A stretch of DNA of 41,090 bases. Source: CAYTYZ01 sp964442385. Lineage in GTDB: Bacteria > Patescibacteriota > Microgenomatia > UBA12405. Below are positions 1-8,143 of this stretch, one piece after another. Both the position numbers and the translations under genes were made by a program. The stretch spans positions 1 to 41,090 of the forward strand of contig CAYTYZ010000012.1 in the NCBI GenBank assembly GCA_964442385.1, in the 5' to 3' direction. Within the stretch, counting starts at the first letter, position 1. Each line of letters starts with the position of its first letter. The notes beneath the pieces were generated by a model. That model saw only the letters and a list, made by a program, of their open reading frames with translations, searched no databases and had not been told where the DNA came from.

Positions 1-928
1 CAAACAGGTATTTCCCATCACTGTCCGTGGTCCGGGTAAACGTTCCATTTGCGCCCGTGGCTACAACCTGTACCCCAGGCAGGCCAACTTCACCTGGATC
101 CTGTAGTCCATTGGCGTTACTATCAACCCAAACCAAGTCCCCAAGCAAGTAGCAAGGGGGTGGAGCACATGTCTTGACATACACCAAATCCCGCGACGGA
201 GATCGCCCCGGCCACGTCGCGTCAATGATCACAGGTGTGAGTCGACCCTCAGTAACCGTGATTGGAATCCAGCCAGACCATTGATCCTGCAACAAATGTC
301 CAGTATAGACTATTGTTGAAGCTACAGTCACGGTAATGTTTGGATCATCTCGGGGTCGAAAGTTTACCGCTGCCGGAACTTGGGCTGTGATATCACAATT
401 TTGGGTAAGAACATCCATCCCAATCTGGGACAACTCGTCCGTGCTCAGAAATCGAGCGCTCAAAACAGGCGGTAGATCCGGTCGGCTAGGCACTGTAACT
501 GTATACCACATGTTATATGTGGTACCCGCAACCAAGTTGAACATGGCATAATAATCCCAACTCACCTGTACATTCTCAGAGTTGGCAGGCGCGTCTCCGT
601 ATTTGCAATGAGAAACACCATTTACCTCAATACAGATTTGAATCCTGCGTGCTGAAGTGGTTTGATTAGTCAAACGAAAGGTGGCCTTAAGGAATCCGCG
701 CCAATTCTGACTAATCATAACGTTAGCTCCAAGTCCCGTCTCAACGGGAACGCTATCTGGAGCGTTGATCAGTGGTGTCGGTGTCCCAACAGCTGGAGCA
801 GGTGGTTCGGTAACCCCTAGCTGAGCTGAGGAAGTAATCGGAATGCCGTTAAATACTGACATTGCAAGCAACGCCAAGGCCATAACAGACGAAGCAGCAA
901 TACGTACGACTTTCCAAATCGGTTTCAT
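1..928 (-). CDS. Secreted surface protein with SdrD B-like domain (3' end outside window)
   Basis: The reading frame is open from an ATG at 926-928 to the window edge, about 309 codons, so the C-terminus is missing. Residues 1-36 form a signal peptide (basic start MKPIWK, hydrophobic core, likely cut after SSA). The middle is beta-rich and polar with no recognised family. From about residue 260 the pattern LGDLVWVDSNANGLQDPGE, followed by GLPGVQV and TDSDGKYLF, matches the SdrD B-like / Cna-B-type repeat of bacterial surface proteins. An exported cell-surface or adhesion role is inferred. The start is fixed by a strong Shine-Dalgarno sequence (AAGGAG, within 929-940). A long structured leader precedes it. 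The gene looks more GC-rich than its neighbours. Domain confidence is good; exact role unknown. Confidence 0.8.
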   Translation of the reverse strand, partial: MKPIWKVVRIAASSVMALALLAMSVFNGIPITSSAQLGVTEPPAPAVGTPTPLINAPDSVPVETGLGANVMISQNWRGFLKATFRLTNQTTSARRIQICIEVNGVSHCKYGDAPANSENVQVSWDYYAMFNLVAGTTYNMWYTVTVPSRPDLPPVLSARFLSTDELSQIGMDVLTQNCDITAQVPAAVNFRPRDDPNITVTVASTIVYTGHLLQDQWSGWIPITVTEGRLTPVIIDATWPGRSPSRDLVYVKTCAPPPCYLLGDLVWVDSNANGLQDPGEVGLPGVQVVATGANGTFTRTTDSDGKYLF

Positions 929-993
929 TTTTTCTCCTTATCTACCGACTAATGCCAGCAGATACAGTTTTTTATTACTTATACCTAGCCTTA

Positions 994-1058
994 ACTAGGG
1001 CTATAAGCTCAAACTAAAGACAAACCATGTCTTCAAATTGAGCCTATAACCTGCTAGT
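994..1058 (-). promoter_or_regulatory. Long RNA hairpin in the leader of the surface-protein gene
   Basis: On the minus strand ACTAG / GGTTATAGGCTCAA pairs with TTGAGCTTATAGCC / CTAGT, with an inner AAGAC-7-GTCTT stem. The two departures from perfect complementarity in the 14-bp arm are both G-U pairs, which favours an RNA structure over a DNA-binding palindrome. It lies between the promoter at 1160-1188 and the Shine-Dalgarno at 929-940. No known riboswitch is recognised. Confidence 0.6.
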
Positions 1059-1159
1059 GTTTCGTTTCCTAAGTTGTTAATGAACTATTTTTTGGCTGCT
1101 AGATACTAATTTCCAGGCGCAGAGCCTAGATCAGCATCTATGACAAAAAATATACCTAT

Positions 1160-1188
1160 AGTATAGCTATTACGCATTGGATATGCAA
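1160..1188 (-). promoter_or_regulatory. Sigma70-type promoter for the surface-protein gene
   Basis: On the minus strand TTGCAT, 17 bases, TATACT. Transcription would start near 1153, giving a leader of about 225 bases before the ATG at 928. The rest of the 929-1302 spacer shows only this promoter and the hairpin; I see no gene in it. Confidence 0.55.
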
Positions 1189-1302
1189 ATATATTTAGAC
1201 TATTTATCGCAAATAACAAATGATGCCGATTGAAAACTCTGGCGGGTGTAGTTGATGCTACTCGAATAAAGATTTGGTTACGAAAGTCGTTTTATAGATA
1301 TG

Positions 1303-2028
1303 CTAGTTAAGTTTTGCTTTTGTAAACTGTGTTCCAGATATTCCTCTATACAATAAAGACTGAGGAAGACTGTAAATGCCTTTAGGAAATGACTCTAAAA
1401 GTAACTTCGAGTTGGTAGAAAGTTCTATCGCAGGATTTCTGGAATGTGCATTCAGTAAAAAATGTGCTTCTGTGGCTGCTGCTCGTTGGTTAATGTTATT
1501 TTGATCTATAGTAAGTCTACCATTTACCATATCCCTAACCTGAGAGCCAATCCATGACATAGTTGCCAAAGTTTCTATTGGACTATTTTGAGCTTTCACT
1601 ATAAACTCCGGTGGGATAAGCACATAAGCCGTTTCAATAATTTGAACTCCTTGGCGCTTTCCCAAAAATATAATGTGTGGTTCGTCATTTTTAATATACC
1701 TTCGCAAAGCAATTTCCGGAGGAACACCAAGTCGTATAGCAGCTCCTATCATATTATCAGCCAAGACTGGTAAAACGCGCTTTTGATTCACAGCCCACCA
1801 CGATGTTGTTCCCACTTCTCGCATATAGTCATCATGTCCTCTATTTGCCAGATACGCAACACTTGCTGTAAAAAAGTCTCCAGCTGCCTGCGCAACTTTT
1901 TCCCAGGGAGCTTTCAAGACTTCTTCAATAGTTTTCCCTACTGTAAGATGCTTGGCTTTTACTATATCAAAAACGTCTTCTTGGCGAGTACTTTTAGGTA
2001 GATGTAAATTTCCGTCTTCTACTGACAT
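1303..2028 (-). CDS. Conserved-looking hypothetical protein, 241 aa
   Basis: I do not recognise this protein. It is soluble, with mixed helix and strand, no signal peptide, no membrane segment and no obvious catalytic motif. It contains Trp-rich stretches (TSWWAVNQK) and a helical C-terminal third (AATEAHFLLNA). The start at 2028 is supported by a TATAAT box at 2038-2043 on the minus strand, 9 bases upstream, so the mRNA is probably leaderless. That box lies inside a perfect 10-bp inverted repeat (2030-2057), suggesting repression at the promoter. Confidence 0.65.
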   Translation of the reverse strand: MSVEDGNLHLPKSTRQEDVFDIVKAKHLTVGKTIEEVLKAPWEKVAQAAGDFFTASVAYLANRGHDDYMREVGTTSWWAVNQKRVLPVLADNMIGAAIRLGVPPEIALRRYIKNDEPHIIFLGKRQGVQIIETAYVLIPPEFIVKAQNSPIETLATMSWIGSQVRDMVNGRLTIDQNNINQRAAATEAHFLLNAHSRNPAIELSTNSKLLLESFPKGIYSLPQSLLYRGISGTQFTKAKLN

Positions 2029-2029
2029 A

Positions 2030-2057
2030 TTACAGAAATTATAAATGATTTCTGTAA
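2030..2057 (-). promoter_or_regulatory. Palindromic operator over a leaderless promoter
   Basis: TTACAGAAAT, 8 bases, ATTTCTGTAA is a perfect 10-bp inverted repeat. It overlaps the minus-strand -10 box TATAAT (2038-2043) of the gene starting at 2028. A dimeric repressor bound here would block RNA polymerase. The regulator is unknown. Confidence 0.55.
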
Positions 2058-2146
2058 AAAATCAACACTATAGGACTTTGTTACAATGCTCTTGCCAGCT
2101 AGAATCGGCTAATTTCTTCTTCAAGATCCTTTTTATTTCCATAACC

Positions 2147-2604
2147 ATGTCTATCCAGAAAAACACCGTTGGTGATAAACATGAAACCGAAAAATTGAGT
2201 AATATGTTGGAAAAGGTGATACTATACTGGCATATGACAAATCCAGATTATTTATGTCCTTGGTCTTTCACTTTCCCTTCAGATTTTAAAGGTATTGATA
2301 AGATGATTCAGGAAGGTGATGAACTTCAAGAACTAACAGACGGTCAATAACTACACAACCACAAGCAGGAGAAAATGGTATAGACGGCGGCCAGCAAATT
2401 GTAAAGTGTAGATTTGGTAAAACGGATTCTACTGGAGTAGAACACGCGGTCTGTTCACTACAAAAACTAAGAGTAAGAAGGGGTAGTAATATGGCTCCTA
2501 ATGCCAGTTGTAATGTTGAACCTTCTGAAGAAGAAAAAACCCTAAAGCAAATCTTAGCTAACTTTGCACGAAAAGACCAATCTGTGTTTCTTGGAAATCA
2601 ATGA
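2147..2604 (+). pseudogene. Probable frameshifted gene of unknown function
   Basis: An open frame from the ATG at 2147 (MSIQKNTVGDKHETEK) ends at TAA 2348-2350. The frame offset by 2 opens just before that stop, at about 2319, and continues without interruption to TGA 2602-2604. It carries an acidic, ordinary-looking protein stretch (GENGIDGGQQIVKCRFGKTD, later NVEPSEEEKTLKQILANF). Joined by one frame change near 2320-2348, the two halves give a protein of about 150 residues. Neither half is recognised. Alternatives are a sequencing indel, a true pseudogene, programmed frameshifting (no classic slippery heptamer seen) or chance open frames. No clear promoter box or Shine-Dalgarno precedes 2147. 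The spacer 2605-2728 holds nothing recognisable. Confidence 0.4.
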
Positions 2605-2728
2605 CAGATTCTATATAGAGATTGCACGAGAAACCGACGCGAAATTTTCCTATCCATAAACAAATGCAATTTTATGCCTACGGGTAAAAACGAACGAAAA
2701 CATACTGGGACGTTAGATAAATTACTTG

Positions 2729-2802
2729 CGGGCCCGAAGGGATTCGAACCCTCGATCTTCCGCGTGACAGGCGGATGTGCTGGACCGCTGCACCACGGGC
2801 CC
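2729..2802 (-). tRNA. tRNA-Asp (GTC)
   Basis: The minus strand folds as a complete cloverleaf: acceptor GGGCCCG/CGGGCCC, D-arm GTGC...GCAC with the G-G pair in the loop, anticodon arm TCCGC-CTGTCAC-GCGGA giving anticodon GTC, and T-arm GAGGG-TTCGAAT-CCCTT. The discriminator is G and CCA is not encoded. Confidence 0.93.
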
Positions 2803-2813
2803 CGACTGTTGCT

Positions 2814-2842
2814 ATGATAACAAATTAGGCAAGATAGGGCAA
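2814..2842 (-). promoter_or_regulatory. Promoter of tRNA-Asp
   Basis: On the minus strand TTGCCC, 17 bases, TATCAT, ending about 11 bases before the mature tRNA 5' end. It is divergent from the htpX promoter. Confidence 0.55.
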
Positions 2843-2860
2843 CACATTCACTTTACTTGC

Positions 2861-2904
2861 AGATCAAAATATTTTGAAATATTTTGATCTGGTTTTCGTA
2901 TAAT
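2861..2904 (+). promoter_or_regulatory. htpX promoter with a perfect 14-bp palindrome
   Basis: AGATCAAAATATTT, TG, AAATATTTTGATCT (2861-2890) is a perfect inverted repeat covering the -35 region. The -10 box TATAAT is at 2899-2904, only 8 bases before the ATG at 2913. The transcript would begin at or next to the start codon (leaderless), and a repressor on the palindrome would control it. HtpX is stress-regulated in many bacteria, so a stress repressor is plausible but inferred. Confidence 0.65.
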
Positions 2905-2912
2905 TACTAGTT

Positions 2913-3794
2913 ATGCAATCTATTCAAAGCCAAATAGCCGTTAACACCAGTAAAACCTGGATCCTTATGGGCATTTTCATATCCTTAATTAGTGGACTAG
3001 TGTATTTAATAACCCATTATTTAGGGCTGGGGTCCAACTCACTTGTAATGGCCTTTGGAATTACCACGCTTATGTCTCTGGGTAGTTACGCCTTTGGTGA
3101 CAAAATGGTCTTAGCTTTAAATGGTGCCAAGGAAATCAAAACAGGGGAGTATCCGCTATATTCATCTATAGTTCATGATTTAATCCGTCGCGCTGGTATA
3201 CCCATGCCAAAACTTTATATCATAAATTCTCCTGCCTTAAATGCCTTTGCTACCGGAAAATCTCCCAGTAATGGCATGGTCTGTGTAACCACAGGCATTC
3301 TAGATACTCTTGATCAAAAAGAGCTTGCCGGGGTTCTAGCCCACGAACTGTCTCACATCAAAAATTATGACATTCTGCTTATGACCGTTGCTAGCATTCT
3401 AGTGGGACTACTGGGACAATTAATTAATTTCTTACGTTTTAGCTCGTTTTTTGGTGGTAAAGACAACCGTGAAAATCGCAGTCCATTAGTGAGTACTCTT
3501 AGTTTGATTATGATTATTTTTGCGCCAATTGTAGCCACTCTTATGCAATTGGCCATTTCCAGGTCCCGGGAATACTTAGCCGATGCTTCCTCAGCCCAAA
3601 TCACCAGGGACCCAGCTGGTCTCATCTCAGCTTTGCAAAAAATTTCAGGGTCACATACCCATTTTGACCAAGCCCAAGTGGCCACCGCCAGTCTTTACAT
3701 CAGTAATCCTTTTGGGAAGACTGATTTAGGCTCACTTTTTTCGACCCATCCGCCACTAGCTAAAAGAATCGAAGCCCTCCAAGCTATGCTATAA
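2913..3794 (+). CDS. htpX: Membrane zinc metalloprotease HtpX (M48)
   Basis: HtpX is a membrane-bound zinc endopeptidase that helps clear damaged membrane proteins. The 293 residues are the normal length. Two membrane helices lie at about 15-35 and 44-62. The zinc motif HELSH is at 144-148, followed by two more hydrophobic segments, and the third zinc ligand Glu220 is in SREYLADASSA. The C-terminus FSTHPPLAKRIEALQ is typical of the family. The start follows a TATAAT box by 8 bases, so the mRNA is probably leaderless. The last 6 bases overlap the convergent gene ending at 3789. Confidence 0.95.
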   Translation: MQSIQSQIAVNTSKTWILMGIFISLISGLVYLITHYLGLGSNSLVMAFGITTLMSLGSYAFGDKMVLALNGAKEIKTGEYPLYSSIVHDLIRRAGIPMPKLYIINSPALNAFATGKSPSNGMVCVTTGILDTLDQKELAGVLAHELSHIKNYDILLMTVASILVGLLGQLINFLRFSSFFGGKDNRENRSPLVSTLSLIMIIFAPIVATLMQLAISRSREYLADASSAQITRDPAGLISALQKISGSHTHFDQAQVATASLYISNPFGKTDLGSLFSTHPPLAKRIEALQAML

Positions 3795-4349
3795 ACCCAA
3801 TAGTCTTACTCGTTTTTTATATAAACCTATGGCTCTATTGGCTACCTCTTGTTGTTCTGCAATCGTAACATCCTCTGGTGTTCTTTCGACTCCCCAACGA
3901 TACAATAAACAGCTCCAGTAGATTTGCACATCAGACTTTGACATACGATCAGTAAAAACAGATCCAACTATAGAGTGTAGATTTCTTTCGTTATCTTCTG
4001 CAGTATAGCCACAACATTGGTAATGTGCGCCTATACGATACATTATTCTGTCATCTGCAAGGTCTAATCCAAATCTGCCACCAGACAAACAAAGGTCAAA
4101 ATCGCACAGTGCGTGGCCCATTTCATGTTTGACAAGGTGAGCAAAAGATCTTTCTGGCAAAACCATTTTATTTGCTTCGCCTGAAGTAATCTCACAACCA
4201 GTAGCTCTTAGCATCTCCAAAAATAGATATTGGCCTTTATTTGGACTTGTAAAAAGAGGAGTCCTGGCAAAAAATTTTCCATTTTGATCACATCCAAACT
4301 CACCACCGGTTTTGTAACACCATTTTTCCAAAGCTCTTAATAAATTCAT
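3789..4349 (-). CDS. Putative metallopeptidase-like protein with HEMGH motif
   Basis: The 186-residue protein is not assignable to a named family. The motif LVKHEMGHALCDFD (H75, E76, H79 from the chosen start) is a zincin-type HExxH. The downstream CCGYTAEDNERNLHSIVGS carries acidic residues that could supply a third ligand. Nine cysteines are present and no signal peptide is seen, so a cytoplasmic zinc protease or zinc-binding protein is inferred. The ATG at 4349 is chosen because TAAAAT (4355-4360, minus strand) sits 5 bases upstream; the frame is open to an earlier TTG at 4382, which is less likely. It is convergent with htpX. Confidence 0.6.
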   Translation of the reverse strand: MNLLRALEKWCYKTGGEFGCDQNGKFFARTPLFTSPNKGQYLFLEMLRATGCEITSGEANKMVLPERSFAHLVKHEMGHALCDFDLCLSGGRFGLDLADDRIMYRIGAHYQCCGYTAEDNERNLHSIVGSVFTDRMSKSDVQIYWSCLLYRWGVERTPEDVTIAEQQEVANRAIGLYKKRVRLLGL

Positions 4350-4395
4350 GCCATATTTTATCACCCTAGCCCTTGAAGCCAAGAGCTAAAAGCCT

Positions 4396-4401
4396 GATAA
4401 T
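4396..4401 (+). promoter_or_regulatory. -10 box of dnaE (leaderless)
   Basis: GATAAT, 5 bases before the dnaE ATG at 4407. No Shine-Dalgarno is present. Confidence 0.5.
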
Positions 4402-4406
4402 GATTC

Positions 4407-7400
4407 ATGGCTAATTTTGTGCACTTACACGTTCATACCGAATACTCACTTCTTGACGGACTTTCTAAGATAAAAAAGCTGGTACCTTTGGTAAAAGAGA
4501 TGGGTATGGAGGCTTTGGCAATTACCGACCATGGCAACCTATATGGCAGTATCGAGTTTTACAAAAAGTGCAAAGAAGTCGGCATTAAACCTATTATCGG
4601 CTGCGAGGCGTATTTTACCCAAGGTGTGCGCACAGAGCGAAGTGGATCTGAACGAAAAATTAACCACCAGCTTTTACTTTGTAAAGACAAAACCGGTTAT
4701 CTCAACCTCATGAGATTAGTTTCCAAGTCCTGGATCGAGGGTTATTACTACAAGCCCAGGGCCGACTGGGAACTGCTAGAAAAATACCACGAAGGCCTGA
4801 TTGCCACCAGTTCTTGTCTGGCTGGAGTAGTACCCCAATTTATCTTAAAAGATCAATTTGACGAAGCCAAGGCCAGTTTAATCAAATACCGAGAACTGTT
4901 TAAAGACGATTTTTATATTGAACTACAAGACCATCCTACTTCACCCGAGCAAATTACCACGAACCAAGCCCTAGCCAAACTTAGTCGTGAATTATCCATA
5001 CCACTTGTTGCCACCAACGACACTCATTACACCAAGAAAGAAGATGCCTTTGCCCAAGACGTTTTAGTTATGATCAACACCCAGTCCACCATTGATCAAG
5101 TTGGTCGAATGAGCATGATGTCCACGCCAGACTTATATATAAAGACACCAGAGGAGATGACCACTGCATTTCAGCAGTACCCAGATGCCATTGAAAATAC
5201 TGTAAAAATAGCCGAAAAATGTAATTTAGAACTTGAACTAGATCAATGGAAATTTCCCATTTTTAAAGTTCCTAAAGGTCATACCCCTGAATCGTTTCTC
5301 ACTAAAAAGGTCTATGACGGAGCCCAGGATCATTATGGCAAGAGCCTGAGTGATGAAATCAAATCCAGACTAGAAGTCGAACTAGAAGTAATTTGCAGCA
5401 AAGGTTACGCTCCATACTTTCTTATCATGCAAGACTTTATAATATGGGCAAGCGAAAATGATACCGCCACCAACACCAGAGGTTCAGCTGCCGGATCACT
5501 GGTATCTTTCGTCTTGGGTGTTACCACAGTAGACCCCCTGATTTACGGACTTCCCTTTGAGCGTTTTTTAAATAAATTTAGACCCTCTCCGCCTGATATT
5601 GACCTAGATGTAGCTGATAATAAACGCCAACAAATGTTGCACCATATTGTGGAGCAATACGGTGCTGACAAAGTTGCTCAAATTTGTACTTTTGGAAAAA
5701 TGCTCTCACGCCAAGCAGTTAGGGATGTGGCCCGTGTCCTTGGCTATCCATATGAAATAGGGGATCGCATCTCTAAAATGATTCCTCCACCAAAACAAGG
5801 TTTTCCAGTAACAATCGACAAAGCCCTAAAAGAAGTAGCCGAGTTAAAAACCGCCTATGATAATGAACCTGATACTAAAAAAATTCTAGATGCAGCAAAA
5901 CAAATTGAGGATACAGCCAGGCACATTAGTGTCCACGCCAGTGGAGTAGTAATTTCCCAAACCGACATGAATGACTTTACCGCCATGCAATTTGAAACCA
6001 AAGGCAATAAACTGATAACCCAGCTGGAAATGAAGGCTTGTGAGTCTGTTGGCCTGATAAAGTTTGATATTCTAGGCCTAGACAATCTCTCAATTTTGGG
6101 CGACGCTATGGTCAAAATCAGATCCAGGCATGGCACTGTCATAAATATCCGCAAGATTCCCCTAGATGACAAAAAAACATTCGACATGCTTTCTAGGGGT
6201 GAAACCGAAGGAGTATTTCAAATGAGTAGCGATGGAATGACCAAATGGTTAAAAGAGCTCCAGCCAACTCGAGTTGACGATCTAATGGCCATGGTGGCAC
6301 TTTATCGCCCTGGCCCAATGGCCACCATTCCAGAATATATTGATCGCAAACGCCACCCGGATAAGGTCAAATTTCTCGACCCCAGAATGGAAAAGTACCT
6401 GGGCAATTCCTACGGTCTTTTGGTCTACCAAGATGATTTGTTGTTTTCTGCTTTGTACCTGGCTGGCTATAGTTGGGAAGAAGTAGACAAGTTCCGCAAG
6501 GCAGTTGGTAAAAAAATTCCAGAAGAAATGGCCAAGCAAAAAGATAAATTCACCAAAGGAGTACTAGAAAATGGCCAAACTCAGGAATTTGCCGATACCT
6601 TATGGAAGCTTTTTGAACCATTTCAAGCCTATGGTTTTAACAAAGCCCATGCAGCTGCTTATGGCATGCTTGCCTACCAAACGGCCTATCTTAAGGCCAA
6701 TTATCCTGTAGACTTCATGTGCGCCTATCTTTCAGCCAAATCTGACGTAATTGAAGAGGTTGGTAAGTCTATCGAAGAATGCAGAAGGCTAGATATTGTT
6801 ATTTTGCCTCCGGACATAAATAAATCTCATATGGATTTTGAGGTGGAAGGTGACAATGGCATCCGCTTTAGCTTAACAGCCATTAAAAATGTAGGGAAAG
6901 CAGCCATTGATGCCATAATTAATGAACGTAATTCCAATGGCCTATACAGCAATTTTACTGATTTCGTAATGCGTGTTGACGGTCAGAAGGTTAACAAAAA
7001 AACTCTTGAAAGTTTGGTTAGAACCGGACTTTTTGACACTTTTGGCGAAAGGGCTGCCATTCTAGCTTCAATTGATAAAATTAAGCAAGAAGTAGGTAAA
7101 AACAATGGTAAGCACGACGAAAATCAGTTTAGCCTATTTGATGAACCAAAATCTGATTCAGCCATCAGACCCTCGGCCCCTCCAGACAAGTTTGAAGTAG
7201 TTGCGCCCATGAGCGAAAAAGATAAGCTATCCCTGGAAAAAGAACTACTGGGTATCTATATCTCCCAAAACCCCCTAGTTAAACTCCTGGAACCTTTTAC
7301 GGGCTTGACCCTTGACGATACCACCTCTTGTCGCCAGAAACCAAATGAGTCAAAGGTAAAATTAGCTGTCAGTATAAACCGAATCAAAGAAGTAATGACC

Positions 7401-7811
7401 AAAAAATCCAATTCCAAAATGGCCTTTTTAACCCTAGAAGACACCTCTGGTACCATAGACGCTGTACTGTTTCCCAAGTCATACGAGCAGTATTCACCTA
7501 TTTTATCGGAAGGTAGAGCATATTACATAGAGGGTAAAATAAACATGCGTAGTGATGAACTGTCAATTGTCATTGACAGCCTCTCCGAAAAACCACCCAC
7601 TAGTGCAGCACGTTATGACTTTACCATCACTGTACCAAAAGGCACCAATCAAACTCAGCTAATGGAGCTAAATAAACTGCTAAAACTTAATCCCAATAGC
7701 CAAAAAGGTCTAATAATTCTTCCCAATGGTCGCCAAGTAGCTCTCGGGTTTGGAGTAAATTACACCCCAGAACTCCAGGCTAGAATAAATCAAATACTTT
7801 TGCTACAATAA
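4407..7811 (+). CDS. dnaE: DNA polymerase III subunit alpha
   Basis: This is the replicative polymerase that extends DNA on the beta clamp. At 1134 residues it is full length for the DnaE1 type. The N-terminal PHP domain begins HLHVHTEYSLLDG (His6, 8, 10) with AITDHGNLYGSIEFYKKC. The palm carries the catalytic aspartates D397 and D399 in PDIDLDVAD and D554 in KFDILGLDNL. Fingers and helix-hairpin-helix regions follow. An internal clamp-binding peptide QFSLF is at 907-911. A C-terminal OB fold lies at about 990-1050 (AFLTLEDTSGTIDAVLFPKS). The PHP histidines look intact, so it may keep proofreading activity (inference). The -10 box is 5 bases upstream. rplS follows 5 bases after the stop. Confidence 0.97.
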   Translation: MANFVHLHVHTEYSLLDGLSKIKKLVPLVKEMGMEALAITDHGNLYGSIEFYKKCKEVGIKPIIGCEAYFTQGVRTERSGSERKINHQLLLCKDKTGYLNLMRLVSKSWIEGYYYKPRADWELLEKYHEGLIATSSCLAGVVPQFILKDQFDEAKASLIKYRELFKDDFYIELQDHPTSPEQITTNQALAKLSRELSIPLVATNDTHYTKKEDAFAQDVLVMINTQSTIDQVGRMSMMSTPDLYIKTPEEMTTAFQQYPDAIENTVKIAEKCNLELELDQWKFPIFKVPKGHTPESFLTKKVYDGAQDHYGKSLSDEIKSRLEVELEVICSKGYAPYFLIMQDFIIWASENDTATNTRGSAAGSLVSFVLGVTTVDPLIYGLPFERFLNKFRPSPPDIDLDVADNKRQQMLHHIVEQYGADKVAQICTFGKMLSRQAVRDVARVLGYPYEIGDRISKMIPPPKQGFPVTIDKALKEVAELKTAYDNEPDTKKILDAAKQIEDTARHISVHASGVVISQTDMNDFTAMQFETKGNKLITQLEMKACESVGLIKFDILGLDNLSILGDAMVKIRSRHGTVINIRKIPLDDKKTFDMLSRGETEGVFQMSSDGMTKWLKELQPTRVDDLMAMVALYRPGPMATIPEYIDRKRHPDKVKFLDPRMEKYLGNSYGLLVYQDDLLFSALYLAGYSWEEVDKFRKAVGKKIPEEMAKQKDKFTKGVLENGQTQEFADTLWKLFEPFQAYGFNKAHAAAYGMLAYQTAYLKANYPVDFMCAYLSAKSDVIEEVGKSIEECRRLDIVILPPDINKSHMDFEVEGDNGIRFSLTAIKNVGKAAIDAIINERNSNGLYSNFTDFVMRVDGQKVNKKTLESLVRTGLFDTFGERAAILASIDKIKQEVGKNNGKHDENQFSLFDEPKSDSAIRPSAPPDKFEVVAPMSEKDKLSLEKELLGIYISQNPLVKLLEPFTGLTLDDTTSCRQKPNESKVKLAVSINRIKEVMTKKSNSKMAFLTLEDTSGTIDAVLFPKSYEQYSPILSEGRAYYIEGKINMRSDELSIVIDSLSEKPPTSAARYDFTITVPKGTNQTQLMELNKLLKLNPNSQKGLIILPNGRQVALGFGVNYTPELQARINQILLLQ
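7804..7809 (+). promoter_or_regulatory. -10 box of rplS (leaderless)
   Basis: TACAAT, overlapping the dnaE stop codon region and 7 bases before the rplS ATG at 7817. Confidence 0.45.
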
Positions 7812-7816
7812 TACCC

Positions 7817-8131
7817 ATGGCAATGACAGCAGATCACAACGGCGTAAAAATCAATGTTGGTGACGTAGTAAAACTAAACTATAAAATCCGTGAAAAAGAC
7901 GGCAAAGATCGTATCCAAGCATTTGATGGCATAATTTTGGCGATAACCGGACATAGACCAGCTCAAAATATCCTAGTGCAGAAAAAAGCAACCGACGGTG
8001 TTATGGTCGAGCGTATCATACCTTTAAATTCCCCTTGGCTAGATTCAATCAAAAAAATTCGTTCTGCCAAATCCAAAGTACGCAGGTCCAAACTATACTT
8101 TCTCCGTAACGACAAAGCCCGAACACTGTAG
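7817..8131 (+). CDS. rplS: 50S ribosomal protein L19
   Basis: L19 sits at the 30S-50S interface of the ribosome. The 104 residues carry the family core: INVGDVVKLNYKIREKDGKD, QAFDGIILAI, VERIIPLNSPWLDSIKKI and KVRRSKLYFLR. It follows dnaE by 5 bases, with its own -10 box inside the end of dnaE. A second Met lies at residue 3; the first is used by position. The usual companions trmD and rpsP are not adjacent. Confidence 0.95.
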   Translation: MAMTADHNGVKINVGDVVKLNYKIREKDGKDRIQAFDGIILAITGHRPAQNILVQKKATDGVMVERIIPLNSPWLDSIKKIRSAKSKVRRSKLYFLRNDKARTL

Positions 8132-8137
8132 TATATT
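8132..8137 (+). promoter_or_regulatory. -10 box of the PLDc_N-like gene (leaderless)
   Basis: TATATT immediately after the rplS stop and 6 bases before the ATG at 8144. Confidence 0.45.
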
Positions 8138-8143
8138 GATCTT

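Noticed and set aside
2045..2146. Start of the frameshifted gene at 2045
   Set aside because: This ATG is inside the palindromic operator of the divergent gene; the later ATG at 2147 is more plausible.
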